A DNA stretch of 64,000 nucleotides from Niastella vici (lineage in GTDB: Bacteria; Bacteroidota; Bacteroidia; Chitinophagales; Chitinophagaceae), in the NCBI RefSeq assembly GCF_002077945.1, contig NZ_LVYD01000102.1, positions 1 to 64,000 on the forward strand. The letters are read 5' to 3'. Below the pieces are notes generated by a model. It was not told the DNA's origin, ran no database searches, and was given only the letters and a program-made list of their open reading frames with translations. Position numbers and translations under genes: made by a program. Within the stretch, counting starts at the first letter, position 1, and the number at the start of each line of letters is the position of its first letter. Positions 1-10,213 of the stretch are shown here, in pieces.

Positions 1-231
1 GAATGCTACCGAAACAATATTGTTGATCTCATTGACAGCTGTTACCGCAGGCTTTGAATTGGGCGCTGCCAACAGCGGATCGCTCAATAGGATTATTTTA
101 CCATCGGGCAGCGGCGTTTGAGCGCCATCTGCCACATTGGTGTACTCTTCGTATTTCCATTGCGCCCATGCACCGGAGCTAATGAGCAAGCTACTTATCA
201 GCCATGTGGCCAGGAAAACAATACGTTTCAT
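1..231 (-). CDS. Secreted protein of unknown function, 3' end outside window
   Basis: The ATG lies at 231-229 and the frame stays open to base 1, giving 77 residues of a longer protein. Residues 1-23 form a clear Sec signal peptide (MKR, hydrophobic run, then AWA-Q cleavage site). The mature start is rich in Asn, Asp and Pro, as in secreted or surface proteins. It is the last visible gene of the minus-strand operon starting at 13563 and follows the DNRLRE-type protein by 65 bases. I do not recognise the family; secretion and operon membership are the only supported statements. Confidence 0.6.
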   Translation of the reverse strand, partial: MKRIVFLATWLISSLLISSGAWAQWKYEEYTNVADGAQTPLPDGKIILLSDPLLAAPNSKPAVTAVNEINNIVSVAF

Positions 232-296
232 ATAGTCGATAATTTTGAACCTTATTTCTGTCACCTTATATTCTTCCGGAAAATATCCTGTGCTGC

Positions 297-2411
297 TTAC
301 TTATCATTCAATACCGGTGTGATCGTGTAACCTGAATAGCTGTCCTGCGGAAGGAAGGAATCTCCTACCTTATAAAAGAACCGCGATTCGCCGAACAGGC
401 CAAGATCGAATGTTGATTCATCTGTTTGAGTAAAGCTGATGGTGGTAATTGCGGTAATGAGCTTGCCGGGGCCGGGCTCGCCATCACAGCCTGCACCGGG
501 TGTTGCAGCCGTGCAATCGCTGTTGATGTCTAATTTTCCTTCAAATTTAAAAAGGTCTTTTACCTGGTCAGTACTTAACCAGGTACCCAGGTTTTTATTT
601 ACAAAAGCTGTAAATACATCACAACGTGAAGCTGTATAGGACACGTTCAGCACCGGCCTTTTAGCGCTATCGCTGCATTCAGTTCCCCCAAAGAAGAACC
701 CTTTATAAGTACCATAGGTTTCATCATTCAGCTTATACTGTACAGGATAATTTACCCCGGTTGTTTGTACATTATTGTACATAGCCGTTACAAGGCTGCT
801 GATGTTTTGGTTCAGGTAATTCTGGTTACTCCAGAAGTCATTCGAGTTGCCGCTGCTTACCCGGTCTGTGCTCAGGGAAGGAAGATTCACTGCCGACATA
901 CCGTCATAATTTTCAGGGACCAGGTCGATACTGGTTATGCCAGGTATGAAAAATCCTTTTACCGGTTGTATCACCAGATAAGGGAATTGGCTGATATTGC
1001 GGAAATGGGCTGCAAACCGCCAGGAAGGGTTGTTGGCATACAGGCTCAGCAAGGCTGATTGAATGCTGGCATTTTGGGGCAATACCGATAGATCATAGGT
1101 AGTGGCCTGCCGGCTTGTGAACCAGTCCCCGCTTGTCCAGGTAAGTATATTCATATAATCACCTTCATAGAAGTCGCCCGTGGTGCTTAATGTATTTGAC
1201 CCAATGTTCTTTATTACCGGCACGCTTACTGTTTCAGTAATGGACAGTTGTGAAGTGGGATACTGGGCTGTAAAACGGTTCCAGATGTTTTGCAGGGTAT
1301 CTTTATTCACGGTGGCATTTTCACTCCAGGGTAATTGATACAATTTATAACCGCAGGTGTTTGCCAGCCAGTCGGTATATACAAATCCGGAATATTGAAC
1401 ACCCAAATGCACATTCATATACCATTCGAACAATTGCATAGCGGACATGGTAGAATCGACCCAGCTGCCCGTTGCTGCCAGGGTGGTCATCATCGCCATC
1501 TTCCTGGGCACAGGCGGTGTGGCGGTATCTTTCAATGGTTTGCTTATACCTGAAACAGATTGTGGTAGTATCCAAAGCTCCTGGATCTCATTACCGGTTT
1601 GGCCGGCAGCTGCATAACCGGGGTTGTTTCCGATAGCATTCAGGGCTGCGCCGCCAGTTGAAACGTACATGCGCACGGTAGCGCCTTTGGTGTGATTGGG
1701 AAACTCGGCAATGAAATTTTTATATGTTTTTACCAGAGTAGAACAGGTGATCGTTGAAGGCATGGCCACTCCGGTGGAAGGAACTACCAGTGTGGTTACC
1801 GAATCCTCACAATTATAATATGCCTGGCTGTAAATGGTAGTATTGTAATAATAAGCAATGCTTTTAAGCAAATAGGTGGTAGAATCATAAACCATATCTA
1901 TCTGCCGGTATTGCATACCAGGGTTATATTTTATAGTAAGCTTTTTAAATATTCCTCCCGGCCTGGTAAGGATAAGGTCCAGTAAAGCCGCTTCATTAAA
2001 CAAACTGTCGAGCAGGGGAACATTGATTGCTCTCGAATAATCGAGCCTGTCGTATACCAAAATGTTCTTGTTTTCGTGATCAGCAACAACATAATAGTTT
2101 TGTCCCTGAACGTACTCTGTAGTGGAGTCTATGGTGCCCCAGAAAAGATTGTCGTACAGCCCGTATTTCCCAGTTTTATGTTCCAATATAATAGCAGGAG
2201 CCGCGCTGTCGGCAAAATCGTAGGAAACATCATAACTCAACTGGTCGGTAGACTGATATGCCTGTCCGATCTTGCTCATCTCCATAATTTCTTCAGCACG
2301 GTTCCCCAGTCGTTCTCCCACTGATGTTCCCTCGTCCTGCGCGTTTGCGCTATTGAAAAACAAGAGTAACCCCAATCCTGCCACTATGGTTGTCTTCAAC
2401 ATATATCTCAT
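297..2411 (-). CDS. Secreted DNRLRE-type modular protein (704 aa)
   Basis: The protein starts with a signal peptide (residues 1-24, cleavage after ANA). Residues about 45-230 look like a beta-rich domain of the outer-membrane lipoprotein-sorting type. Residues about 430-625 resemble a DNRLRE adhesive module: an SALLSLYA strand near its start, an NISSLVTAMYNN helix, and a KRPVLNVSYT end strand. The C-terminal 80 residues contain a short Cys- and Gly-rich linker. No catalytic motif was seen. It follows the giant YD-repeat gene by 19 bases, so it is probably co-transcribed and acts at the cell surface with it. The family assignment is by eye from strand patterns; secretion is secure, exact function unknown. 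Confidence 0.65.
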   Translation of the reverse strand: MRYMLKTTIVAGLGLLLFFNSANAQDEGTSVGERLGNRAEEIMEMSKIGQAYQSTDQLSYDVSYDFADSAAPAIILEHKTGKYGLYDNLFWGTIDSTTEYVQGQNYYVVADHENKNILVYDRLDYSRAINVPLLDSLFNEAALLDLILTRPGGIFKKLTIKYNPGMQYRQIDMVYDSTTYLLKSIAYYYNTTIYSQAYYNCEDSVTTLVVPSTGVAMPSTITCSTLVKTYKNFIAEFPNHTKGATVRMYVSTGGAALNAIGNNPGYAAAGQTGNEIQELWILPQSVSGISKPLKDTATPPVPRKMAMMTTLAATGSWVDSTMSAMQLFEWYMNVHLGVQYSGFVYTDWLANTCGYKLYQLPWSENATVNKDTLQNIWNRFTAQYPTSQLSITETVSVPVIKNIGSNTLSTTGDFYEGDYMNILTWTSGDWFTSRQATTYDLSVLPQNASIQSALLSLYANNPSWRFAAHFRNISQFPYLVIQPVKGFFIPGITSIDLVPENYDGMSAVNLPSLSTDRVSSGNSNDFWSNQNYLNQNISSLVTAMYNNVQTTGVNYPVQYKLNDETYGTYKGFFFGGTECSDSAKRPVLNVSYTASRCDVFTAFVNKNLGTWLSTDQVKDLFKFEGKLDINSDCTAATPGAGCDGEPGPGKLITAITTISFTQTDESTFDLGLFGESRFFYKVGDSFLPQDSYSGYTITPVLNDK

Positions 2412-2430
2412 ATATAACTTATAAATATGG

Positions 2431-5400
2431 TTATTGTATTGTGGTTTGTGTATGCTGCCTGGTTTCTTTTATGGTCATGATGCCCCTTTCGGTTTCTTTT
2501 TTCAGGCGCATCAGGTTGCCTTCATCATCGTACTCATAAAAAGTGGAATAATTATTCTCATCCAGCTCGGCCATCAGTCTGAGGCTTACCGGGTCATACA
2601 CAAAAGATTTCATATTGCTGTTGAAAGGAGTTATGCGAATATCATCTACCAACAGGTTGCGGGCGCCGGGCTCAAATAACACTTTCATGCTGCCAGCATT
2701 TTGTGGAATATCTGTTACCGCTTCATACCGCTGCCAGCCTTCAATACGAACACCCGTAGGTTGTAAAGTATAACTGCTCGAAGTTCCGGTATACTCAACT
2801 CTTATGGGCGCCATGCCACTGGTACTGGCTGTATTGGTATTGTCATCTTTGATCTTTACCCAGGCAGTTACAACCGCTTTGGACCCCCTGATGGGCGCCA
2901 CTTTGGGCAACAGCACACTTTCGGGCTTTATACGGTTCAGTTTAACGCAATAGAACTGCAGACTGTGATAAGTGCCTGTAGTATCACCATTTGGCGGATA
3001 TAACACTTGCTGAGGAATAATTTCATATCCCGTACCGTTATTGCTCCGGCGCCACGATGCATGGACCCCTAAGTCATAATAATCTGTATACTTCCAGTTC
3101 AACTTGCCAAATTGATGCGACCGTTCAGTTTTTACATTGATCACGACTTTGTATAACCTTCCTACCTGGAGCTGAAGTGGTATACCAAATGGTAGTCCAG
3201 AGGCGGCGACTAACCGGGCTCTCCCGCGGCCGTCATACACTACCATAGTATAAGACAAGTTCCGTCCTCCAGTAACCGCTAAATTAAATTGATAGACATC
3301 TGTATAAGGGGCTTGTATTGTTCCTGTCCAGGTATATTCCTGCGGTCCTGTTCCACACATACCTGCAGGACCTTTCTCTTTAGGATAGTATAAATCGATG
3401 TTAGGAACAATTTCCTGTCCTGTACCACAATCCTTTGTCCAATACAGGCCCTGCAACCCGGTTCCTTTGGGTGTACAGGTTTCTTTCAAAACCAGGTTAG
3501 AGTCGACTTTGATAGAAACGGCTGCTGCTGTATCAGCATTGTTGGTCAACGGGAATGTAACCGAGCTGTTGTTGTTAGCTGGCAGGCTCAAACTGTATAA
3601 GCCGCTATGGCTGTCATCACTGGTGATGGTAAATCCATCAAATGTGCGTGAATCTTTACACAGTTCGGGACAGGTATTGATTTTGTAATTATAGTCCTCA
3701 AAACCATCAAAGAACGTTTCGCGCATTTTTGCATTTTGGGTAGCTGAGGTTGCCAATTGCTGGTTATACCCATACTGGCCGGAATTATAACGACCCAACG
3801 CGTCATAATTTTCCATTTCATAGCCCTTCTTGTTGAAGAAGTTCTCTGCACTGTTCCAAACCCATTGGGTGGTGTCGGTAGTGGCCTGCATACCATTATC
3901 GGTAAATGACCAGAACGCATTAAATGTGCTTAAAACACCGTCTGTTCTTAAATTAATGGATTTTGCTACTGTTGGCGAAGACAGGTCATTTTCATGGCGG
4001 TTATCGCGGTCGCTGTAGTACACATAGTTCCTGTCAACACGCCAGTTACCCAATATACCGAAGCGGTAAGGGTTTACAACCGTATCAGAGATGAATTGTT
4101 TACAAAGCTTCACGTTTACCTGCTGAAAATTATTATATGAAACCGACAGCGATGTAGGTATATAATAAGACTGGGTTCTCTCACTGCTGTTTGCATCACC
4201 GGTATAATCATCCTTCAACCGCAGCCTGAATCCGGTGATGGCATCACTTTGGCTTCCATACACCGCTTCCCTTACCAGATCATAGCAATTCAGACCGGTT
4301 ATATCAGAGTTTGAATGATCCCCCGTCTTCGGGAGGGTAAGCTGTATTTTACTTTGCGTTTGATAAAGCGGGGTGAAATACTTGGTGTTGAGATTGGTAC
4401 TTATGCTGGAAGAAACCCAGGGCGTTACTATATTCTCCAATATGGCGGTGTTGTCTTTGCCTTTCAATTCACCGCTCATGTCATGAGCATACCACCTATT
4501 GCGTTCGAATCTATAATCAATACATGCCGGTTGTTTCATGTCGCCGCAACTGGGGAATTCCTGACTCATAACCCAAACATTAAGCGGGGCCTGGTGGGTC
4601 AAATTCATTTCAGCCCGGTATATGTTATTATTCTTTCTTATAAAATCGGGGTCTTTTAGTATCTCCTTCTTAATATCAAAATCTATCAGTGTCCTGAGGT
4701 CATAAAAGAATCCACCGCGCCCGGCTATACTACGCCACTTCTTTTTATACCATTGTACAGTACTACTGGCAATAAAAAAGTTGCTGGGATAACTCTTATA
4801 ATAATTGGGAGTTTGTGGCAAACCATTGTGATTCTCTGAATACGAAATTTTTTTCATCAACAAATTCCTTTTTGGATACAAGGTCACCGTTGTATCATGT
4901 TCCTGCATATACGAAGAATCCTTCACATACCAGTGGTTCACCACTTTCCATAGATTTTTAAAGGTAGCTGCAGTTGCCGTTAATACTTTGGTATTAGCGT
5001 CTATTGTTATTTTATTCACCCCATTTATGTTACGCACCGGATCGGCCAGGGATACAATTGAACCTGCACTGGCTGACATGATATTCCTTCTGCCCGAACG
5101 AATGATCCTGAATTCCCTGATGTCTTTACAACTATATGGTCTTCCTTCCTGGTCTATGAAATAAATACCCTGATGATTTTCTTTTCCCAGGCTGGCATCT
5201 ATAGCCCATATTTTAATGTAGGGGTTCACCGCTGTACGCCAGGTGGGTTCACCGCACAGGTCATCATTAATGATAGGAGCAGCCAACGCACTCATTCTCA
5301 TAGCAGAAGGAGTAATTGCCTGCACGTCTTCTTCCTGGTCTCTCCACACGAGGATCTCATCGCCGCTTCTGAAGAACTTTTCCCAGTCCTCAGCCGTAGT

Positions 5401-8400
5401 ATTATCGAAATCGTACAGCTTTCCTTTGATGATCTTCAATTTGCGGCCGGTAACATTAGCACCGATGTTGAAATTTATATTGGTGTAGGCAGGGGCCATG
5501 CCCTCATAAGCCCAGTAAGCGGGATAGGTTAAATTATATACCGGATCGTTGAATTCGTTGTTGGTGCGGGTAATTACGACCTGACCATTTTCCCCATCCC
5601 ACACCAGGCTTTTGGTGCTCACAATACTACCCTTATCAATATTTACCACACTATCGAGCAGTGCATACCGGTTGATCACTTTTACCACTGCGGCTGAACG
5701 GAAACGCATGATCTCCTTTTGCGGGAAGGGTATGGCCGAAGGCAGCGGAATTGGAAATGGCCCACCGGGAACCACATCTACATTCACCCCTAAATTGGTA
5801 GTGCTTGTTTTAGATGTTTGTTGTCTGAAGTCTACCATCACCTCAATGTCTTTTCCTACCGTACCGGATACAATTTCTCCGTTAACGCCTGCCACAACAC
5901 TTACGTCGTTATTCAAGTGTTTATGGTCGGCCCTTTCATTGTCGACCTTATAATAATATTTTGTGTAGTTTATCGGGTTCACCGGGTCTGTTTCGGCAAA
6001 GCTGGACTGAGATTTCATTTTGCCGTTCATGTCGTTCAGCTCTATCTTGAAACCCTGGCTCACGTTCATGTATTGCCGGGAATCGATCTTCAGGAATTCT
6101 GTAAGCTTGGAGCGGAAAGGCTTTTTTCCGTACCCATCCAACGGTGTCATTTCTACAAGAGTTGGAAATTCCTTTGCCGTATAAAATTCGGTTTCGCTCC
6201 AACCATTGGTTGATTTCTTGTTAACATTAATGGTTCGTACCCTTACTTTCGAATACCCTACCATAGCTGAAGGGAAGAACGATTCGCCCAGCGGCTCTTC
6301 TGAATACATCAGGTTCACCGGCGCCAGCAGGTTGGTCTTTTCTTTTAATTCCTTGGCAATGCGGAATGGATTTTCATCGCCGCCTATTTGCGGTTCATAG
6401 CTGGCCACCCCACTGCTAATGGTAAGCGTTTTGCCCCCAATATTTTCCGTAGTGGTATAGATATATTCCTGACCGTAGGAAGCGGGCAGTAGTTTTTTGC
6501 CCGACGGCATGGAAGACTGGGTCAACATGTCCCAATTATCGAACATCTCGATCTTTTTTACCCGCAAACCACCGCCATACCTTTTTAAGGTAGGCTCATC
6601 CAGCCTTACAAACGTTTTGTTAAGATCTACCTGATTACACCATCCTTTACCCTGAGCTGTTGTCTCAAATTTTGTAAACATCTGAGCATACTGGGTGAGT
6701 GTGGAATATACCACCCCGATCATTTGAGTAAAGTTTACATCACTTCCCGTTTCAGAATTGGGATAGGCTTTGGAAGGAAGGTTGAGGCGCAGGAACTGCA
6801 GCGCTACCTTTTTAAAAGGGCTCATACCATCCACATCTTTCACTTTTACATAGATCCTCGATTTATCGACCACGCCCCCGGTTGTAACGAAATTGATCTC
6901 TTCTATATCTGCATAACAGGGCACCCATTCATTACCACCACCCCAATTATCAGTAGGTACAAGCACATTCAGCTTAAAGAAAAGCTTGGTAATACCCTGA
7001 AAATAGAGCGCCTTCACTTCATTTATATCAGTTGCCGTTGCAGGCAGCGTAATGTACACATACCGCTTTTCGTTGCCATTTTCATAGATGTATTTATTGC
7101 CGCCGCTGGTTGCCGTGGCGCCAAACCCGTCTATTTTAAAGAGGCGCGAAGCCCTTTTATTTTGCACATACCCGTAATCATCGCTCTCATAAGTGACTTT
7201 TATTTTTGCGCCCGCCGGGGTTTGTATTTCGTCCAGGTTCCAGGCAGATGCATTCTGGGCATTTATTGTCCCAGCATCTGTTCCGGTATTGGTATTCTGT
7301 AATACATACGGATAATCGTAATTATCCATAGAAGCCGGATTGTCCGTTTTGTTTTTATAATTTCCCCACCGGTCGTAACGGGCCGGGTTATAATCAGGGT
7401 TACTGCCGGTGTAATTGAACTTATAAGGATTTTTCCACTTGCCACCGTTAAATTTAAACCAGATAGCCTTTAATGTAAGTTTTCCATTGGCCGCATCCCC
7501 GGCCGCGCCCTTACAAAGCGAATAATCGTAATCAAAACGAACCGATTTTATTGGTTTGGCATTGGAGCCGTTCTTTACCAGGTCGGCCTTCGCATAAAGA
7601 TCTATCCTTGTCAGTCTTCTTTGTGAGCGGGCGCCATCATTTACCAATCCACCGGTAGAGTCAACCGTATTCAACACATCGGCGCGGTCTTTTGAAGTAA
7701 CGAATACCGCTACAAAGTTTTTCGACTCAATGGTATTCAGGTACCACAATTCTTTTTTACCAAACGTATACGATCCTTTCTGGTCGCGGCTGTACGATTT
7801 AAGGCCTTCATTATAGTTGGCCATAAATTGCTGATTGGTATAAGGAATTCGCCATTGAAAAGGATTGGTTTCACTGGCAACCTGCGTATAGTTAAACCGG
7901 ATAGCATCGCCGAGGTCATCATCGGTAACCCCATCATTGCGAATGTCAACATAATCGGGCGACAGGATCTCTGTTAACAGGAATGAATGCGCATAAGACG
8001 GGGTTTGCTGGTTGGAATAATAATTTTCCTTACCCTTATTATTTGCAGCAGAGGGGTCTGTAGCATCATATTGCACCCATCCTTTATCGGCATTTGCAGG
8101 CGTTGTGCTTGTTTTTGCAAGGGAGTTAACCGAAAAACTTACATCGTTCTGTGAAACGTTGTACACCGGCAATCCATACACATATTTTTTCCCATCGTTA
8201 TTAAGTACATCTATTTCTGAAATGTGATGTCCTTTTCTCACCACACCGTCTACCCGGTTAATTCGGGTAACGTTCATACAGGACGTGTCACCGCCCAGGT
8301 TTATATTCAGCGGCTGGCCATCGAGGTTCTCGGGATAAGACAATAATCTTTTAGTGAACCCGAAGTTGCTTGCCTCATCGGCCGTATAGTAAGTAATTAA

Positions 8401-10167
8401 TTGTGTTCTTTTATCGCGTTTTTTACGCTTGATGGGTTCGGTTATATTCAGGTATCCATTAATGTAAGCACCGCCACGCACCCGCTCGAATTTTGAGTCG
8501 AGTGATACATGTTCTCCGCTACCAGCCAATGAAGCCCGCAACAGATCGTCATCGCCCAATGCAGCAAAAAAGGCTCTATCGGTAACCGTTTGCTCACCGG
8601 GGTTTTTAAAATACACTGGCTCGTAGGTGGTATCGCTAACGGAAAACTGCAATTTGGGCTCCAGGTTGTTGTCACTCTTCCATGGTTCGTTGGTAGTAGT
8701 AGCATCCACTACCGTAAGGTCGGAACCCGCATGCACATATCCGCCAGTACCTATATCTATAGAAAGTTTGCCCGACCCGCTGGTGGTTTGCATTCTATGG
8801 TCCCTGATATATCCTACATCGCTGCGGTAAGGCCTGAACATACCCCCAATGCCTTCGCCAGCTATTGAAAATATGTCGTGGGTATATATGGGAAGGCCGA
8901 TATTGGGTGTAGATTCGCTGTTAAAAACCAATTCCTTTTCCCGGTTAAAGTCCATTAACGCATCCGGATCGGCCATTGATTTCGTGAAATTCATGTATCC
9001 GTATGCAGGCATCGATTTGGTAAGATAAGCCAGCTTTTGGCTTTGTACCGATGCCGATACACCGGCACCCAGATCAACACCCCATATTTCTCCACCCAAC
9101 TTTCCCGTAAAACTATATGCGTTATTTACATAGGGCATGGTAATAGTGGGCGTATACGAAGGAGTGGCAAAAGAAATATAAGAGGACCCGGTTACGCCAG
9201 TATGCGCCAGCGTAGTTCGTGATTTCTCATACGCTTTGGCAGCCTGTTTTACCTCGGCATGTAATTGCAGGGAACTGATACCCGTACGGTTGTTATATGA
9301 TGTTCCGATACCGCAGCCTATTGACCGTTTCTTATCTTCAGAGCTGATAGAATAGGACAGGCTTGGTGAAATACTTACTCCGTACATGGAGTTACTGGTA
9401 AGCGATAAGCTGCCCGTTAAGGTACCCGCTGCATTCTTACCACCGGCAATATTGCTGCTGATAGACGGGCTGATGCCGGTTTCAACACCCCACCCCTGGT
9501 AATTATTAAAAAACACGCCTGCGCTTAATTCCAGGCTGCCAGAGAGCAGGTTTTGCAACACAGGAAGACCAACGATCTCGGTGTTCAATGAACCAGTTAC
9601 ACTTACCGTTTTATTCTCTTTGACATGTTCTGTCTTGGTTATCAGATCCGTTCCATCAAAATCATCTGGCAAACCACGCATGGTCCTGCTGATAGCTCCG
9701 GGATTCACATTCCACCCCAACCCTACCCAGCTCGCTTCCTGGTCCATGGTTATTCCACTGCTATAATGAATGGCAACGGGATACCCGCCCACATCCATTA
9801 AGGGAATATTGTAAGAGAAACCACCTGAAAAAAGGTCAACCATGTTGTCGGTGCCTGCACTCTGAAAGGAGGAGGATTCAGGTTGGGTAGGACCAGTTTT
9901 GGGAGCAGCTTTCTGCTTTTTCTCCGTAGCAGCTTCAACCACTGCAGGTTTGTTGATGCCGTTACCGGAACGGGTATCCGCGCCGGAGGCCTTATTGTAC
10001 CCGTTGGGGATGCCATTCAGGCCGGCAAATTTATTTCTGTTACTTACCACATATGTCCTTGCACTTATAATAGCAGCATGTAACTGTCCTAAGAAATCGA
10101 TATAAAAAGTGCTTAGGAGAAGGAAGGCTATGTGTTTCGTATACTTATGCCCAAGGAACTGTAACAT
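2431..10167 (-). CDS. Giant secreted SpvB/PA14/YD-repeat protein (2578 aa)
   Basis: I placed the start at 10167: this ATG gives a signal peptide (MLQFLGHKYTKH followed by a hydrophobic run) and leaves 46 bases after the upstream gene, whereas the longer frame from 10257 overlaps that gene by 44 bases. The N-terminus carries the signature of Bacteroidota Rhs-like giants (AGTDNMVDLFSGGFSYNIPL, then ASWVGLGWNVNPGAISR), related to SpvB/TcaC. A PA14-like beta domain lies near residues 2270-2390, a jelly-roll-like carbohydrate-binding region near 2440-2530, and two YD motifs (YDPVSLRLMAELD, YEYDDEGNLMRLKKE) close the protein. Nothing follows the last YD motif that could be a toxin tip. It probably works at the cell surface with the barrel and Ig-like proteins encoded upstream. 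Confidence 0.75.
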   Translation of the reverse strand: MLQFLGHKYTKHIAFLLLSTFYIDFLGQLHAAIISARTYVVSNRNKFAGLNGIPNGYNKASGADTRSGNGINKPAVVEAATEKKQKAAPKTGPTQPESSSFQSAGTDNMVDLFSGGFSYNIPLMDVGGYPVAIHYSSGITMDQEASWVGLGWNVNPGAISRTMRGLPDDFDGTDLITKTEHVKENKTVSVTGSLNTEIVGLPVLQNLLSGSLELSAGVFFNNYQGWGVETGISPSISSNIAGGKNAAGTLTGSLSLTSNSMYGVSISPSLSYSISSEDKKRSIGCGIGTSYNNRTGISSLQLHAEVKQAAKAYEKSRTTLAHTGVTGSSYISFATPSYTPTITMPYVNNAYSFTGKLGGEIWGVDLGAGVSASVQSQKLAYLTKSMPAYGYMNFTKSMADPDALMDFNREKELVFNSESTPNIGLPIYTHDIFSIAGEGIGGMFRPYRSDVGYIRDHRMQTTSGSGKLSIDIGTGGYVHAGSDLTVVDATTTNEPWKSDNNLEPKLQFSVSDTTYEPVYFKNPGEQTVTDRAFFAALGDDDLLRASLAGSGEHVSLDSKFERVRGGAYINGYLNITEPIKRKKRDKRTQLITYYTADEASNFGFTKRLLSYPENLDGQPLNINLGGDTSCMNVTRINRVDGVVRKGHHISEIDVLNNDGKKYVYGLPVYNVSQNDVSFSVNSLAKTSTTPANADKGWVQYDATDPSAANNKGKENYYSNQQTPSYAHSFLLTEILSPDYVDIRNDGVTDDDLGDAIRFNYTQVASETNPFQWRIPYTNQQFMANYNEGLKSYSRDQKGSYTFGKKELWYLNTIESKNFVAVFVTSKDRADVLNTVDSTGGLVNDGARSQRRLTRIDLYAKADLVKNGSNAKPIKSVRFDYDYSLCKGAAGDAANGKLTLKAIWFKFNGGKWKNPYKFNYTGSNPDYNPARYDRWGNYKNKTDNPASMDNYDYPYVLQNTNTGTDAGTINAQNASAWNLDEIQTPAGAKIKVTYESDDYGYVQNKRASRLFKIDGFGATATSGGNKYIYENGNEKRYVYITLPATATDINEVKALYFQGITKLFFKLNVLVPTDNWGGGNEWVPCYADIEEINFVTTGGVVDKSRIYVKVKDVDGMSPFKKVALQFLRLNLPSKAYPNSETGSDVNFTQMIGVVYSTLTQYAQMFTKFETTAQGKGWCNQVDLNKTFVRLDEPTLKRYGGGLRVKKIEMFDNWDMLTQSSMPSGKKLLPASYGQEYIYTTTENIGGKTLTISSGVASYEPQIGGDENPFRIAKELKEKTNLLAPVNLMYSEEPLGESFFPSAMVGYSKVRVRTINVNKKSTNGWSETEFYTAKEFPTLVEMTPLDGYGKKPFRSKLTEFLKIDSRQYMNVSQGFKIELNDMNGKMKSQSSFAETDPVNPINYTKYYYKVDNERADHKHLNNDVSVVAGVNGEIVSGTVGKDIEVMVDFRQQTSKTSTTNLGVNVDVVPGGPFPIPLPSAIPFPQKEIMRFRSAAVVKVINRYALLDSVVNIDKGSIVSTKSLVWDGENGQVVITRTNNEFNDPVYNLTYPAYWAYEGMAPAYTNINFNIGANVTGRKLKIIKGKLYDFDNTTAEDWEKFFRSGDEILVWRDQEEDVQAITPSAMRMSALAAPIINDDLCGEPTWRTAVNPYIKIWAIDASLGKENHQGIYFIDQEGRPYSCKDIREFRIIRSGRRNIMSASAGSIVSLADPVRNINGVNKITIDANTKVLTATAATFKNLWKVVNHWYVKDSSYMQEHDTTVTLYPKRNLLMKKISYSENHNGLPQTPNYYKSYPSNFFIASSTVQWYKKKWRSIAGRGGFFYDLRTLIDFDIKKEILKDPDFIRKNNNIYRAEMNLTHQAPLNVWVMSQEFPSCGDMKQPACIDYRFERNRWYAHDMSGELKGKDNTAILENIVTPWVSSSISTNLNTKYFTPLYQTQSKIQLTLPKTGDHSNSDITGLNCYDLVREAVYGSQSDAITGFRLRLKDDYTGDANSSERTQSYYIPTSLSVSYNNFQQVNVKLCKQFISDTVVNPYRFGILGNWRVDRNYVYYSDRDNRHENDLSSPTVAKSINLRTDGVLSTFNAFWSFTDNGMQATTDTTQWVWNSAENFFNKKGYEMENYDALGRYNSGQYGYNQQLATSATQNAKMRETFFDGFEDYNYKINTCPELCKDSRTFDGFTITSDDSHSGLYSLSLPANNNSSVTFPLTNNADTAAAVSIKVDSNLVLKETCTPKGTGLQGLYWTKDCGTGQEIVPNIDLYYPKEKGPAGMCGTGPQEYTWTGTIQAPYTDVYQFNLAVTGGRNLSYTMVVYDGRGRARLVAASGLPFGIPLQLQVGRLYKVVINVKTERSHQFGKLNWKYTDYYDLGVHASWRRSNNGTGYEIIPQQVLYPPNGDTTGTYHSLQFYCVKLNRIKPESVLLPKVAPIRGSKAVVTAWVKIKDDNTNTASTSGMAPIRVEYTGTSSSYTLQPTGVRIEGWQRYEAVTDIPQNAGSMKVLFEPGARNLLVDDIRITPFNSNMKSFVYDPVSLRLMAELDENNYSTFYEYDDEGNLMRLKKETERGIMTIKETRQHTQTTIQ

Positions 10168-10213
10168 ACTATCGTATTTATTTACTTTATACCGTTTACA
10201 ATTATTATAATCC

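Noticed and set aside
2431-2600. Toxin domain at the end of the giant YD-repeat protein
   Set aside because: Only about 20 residues follow the last YD motif, too few for a toxin, and no immunity gene follows.
6724-7302. 192-codon plus-strand frame inside the giant YD-repeat gene
   Set aside because: Antisense to a well-supported frame with SpvB-like and YD motifs; its composition is that of a reverse-strand shadow.
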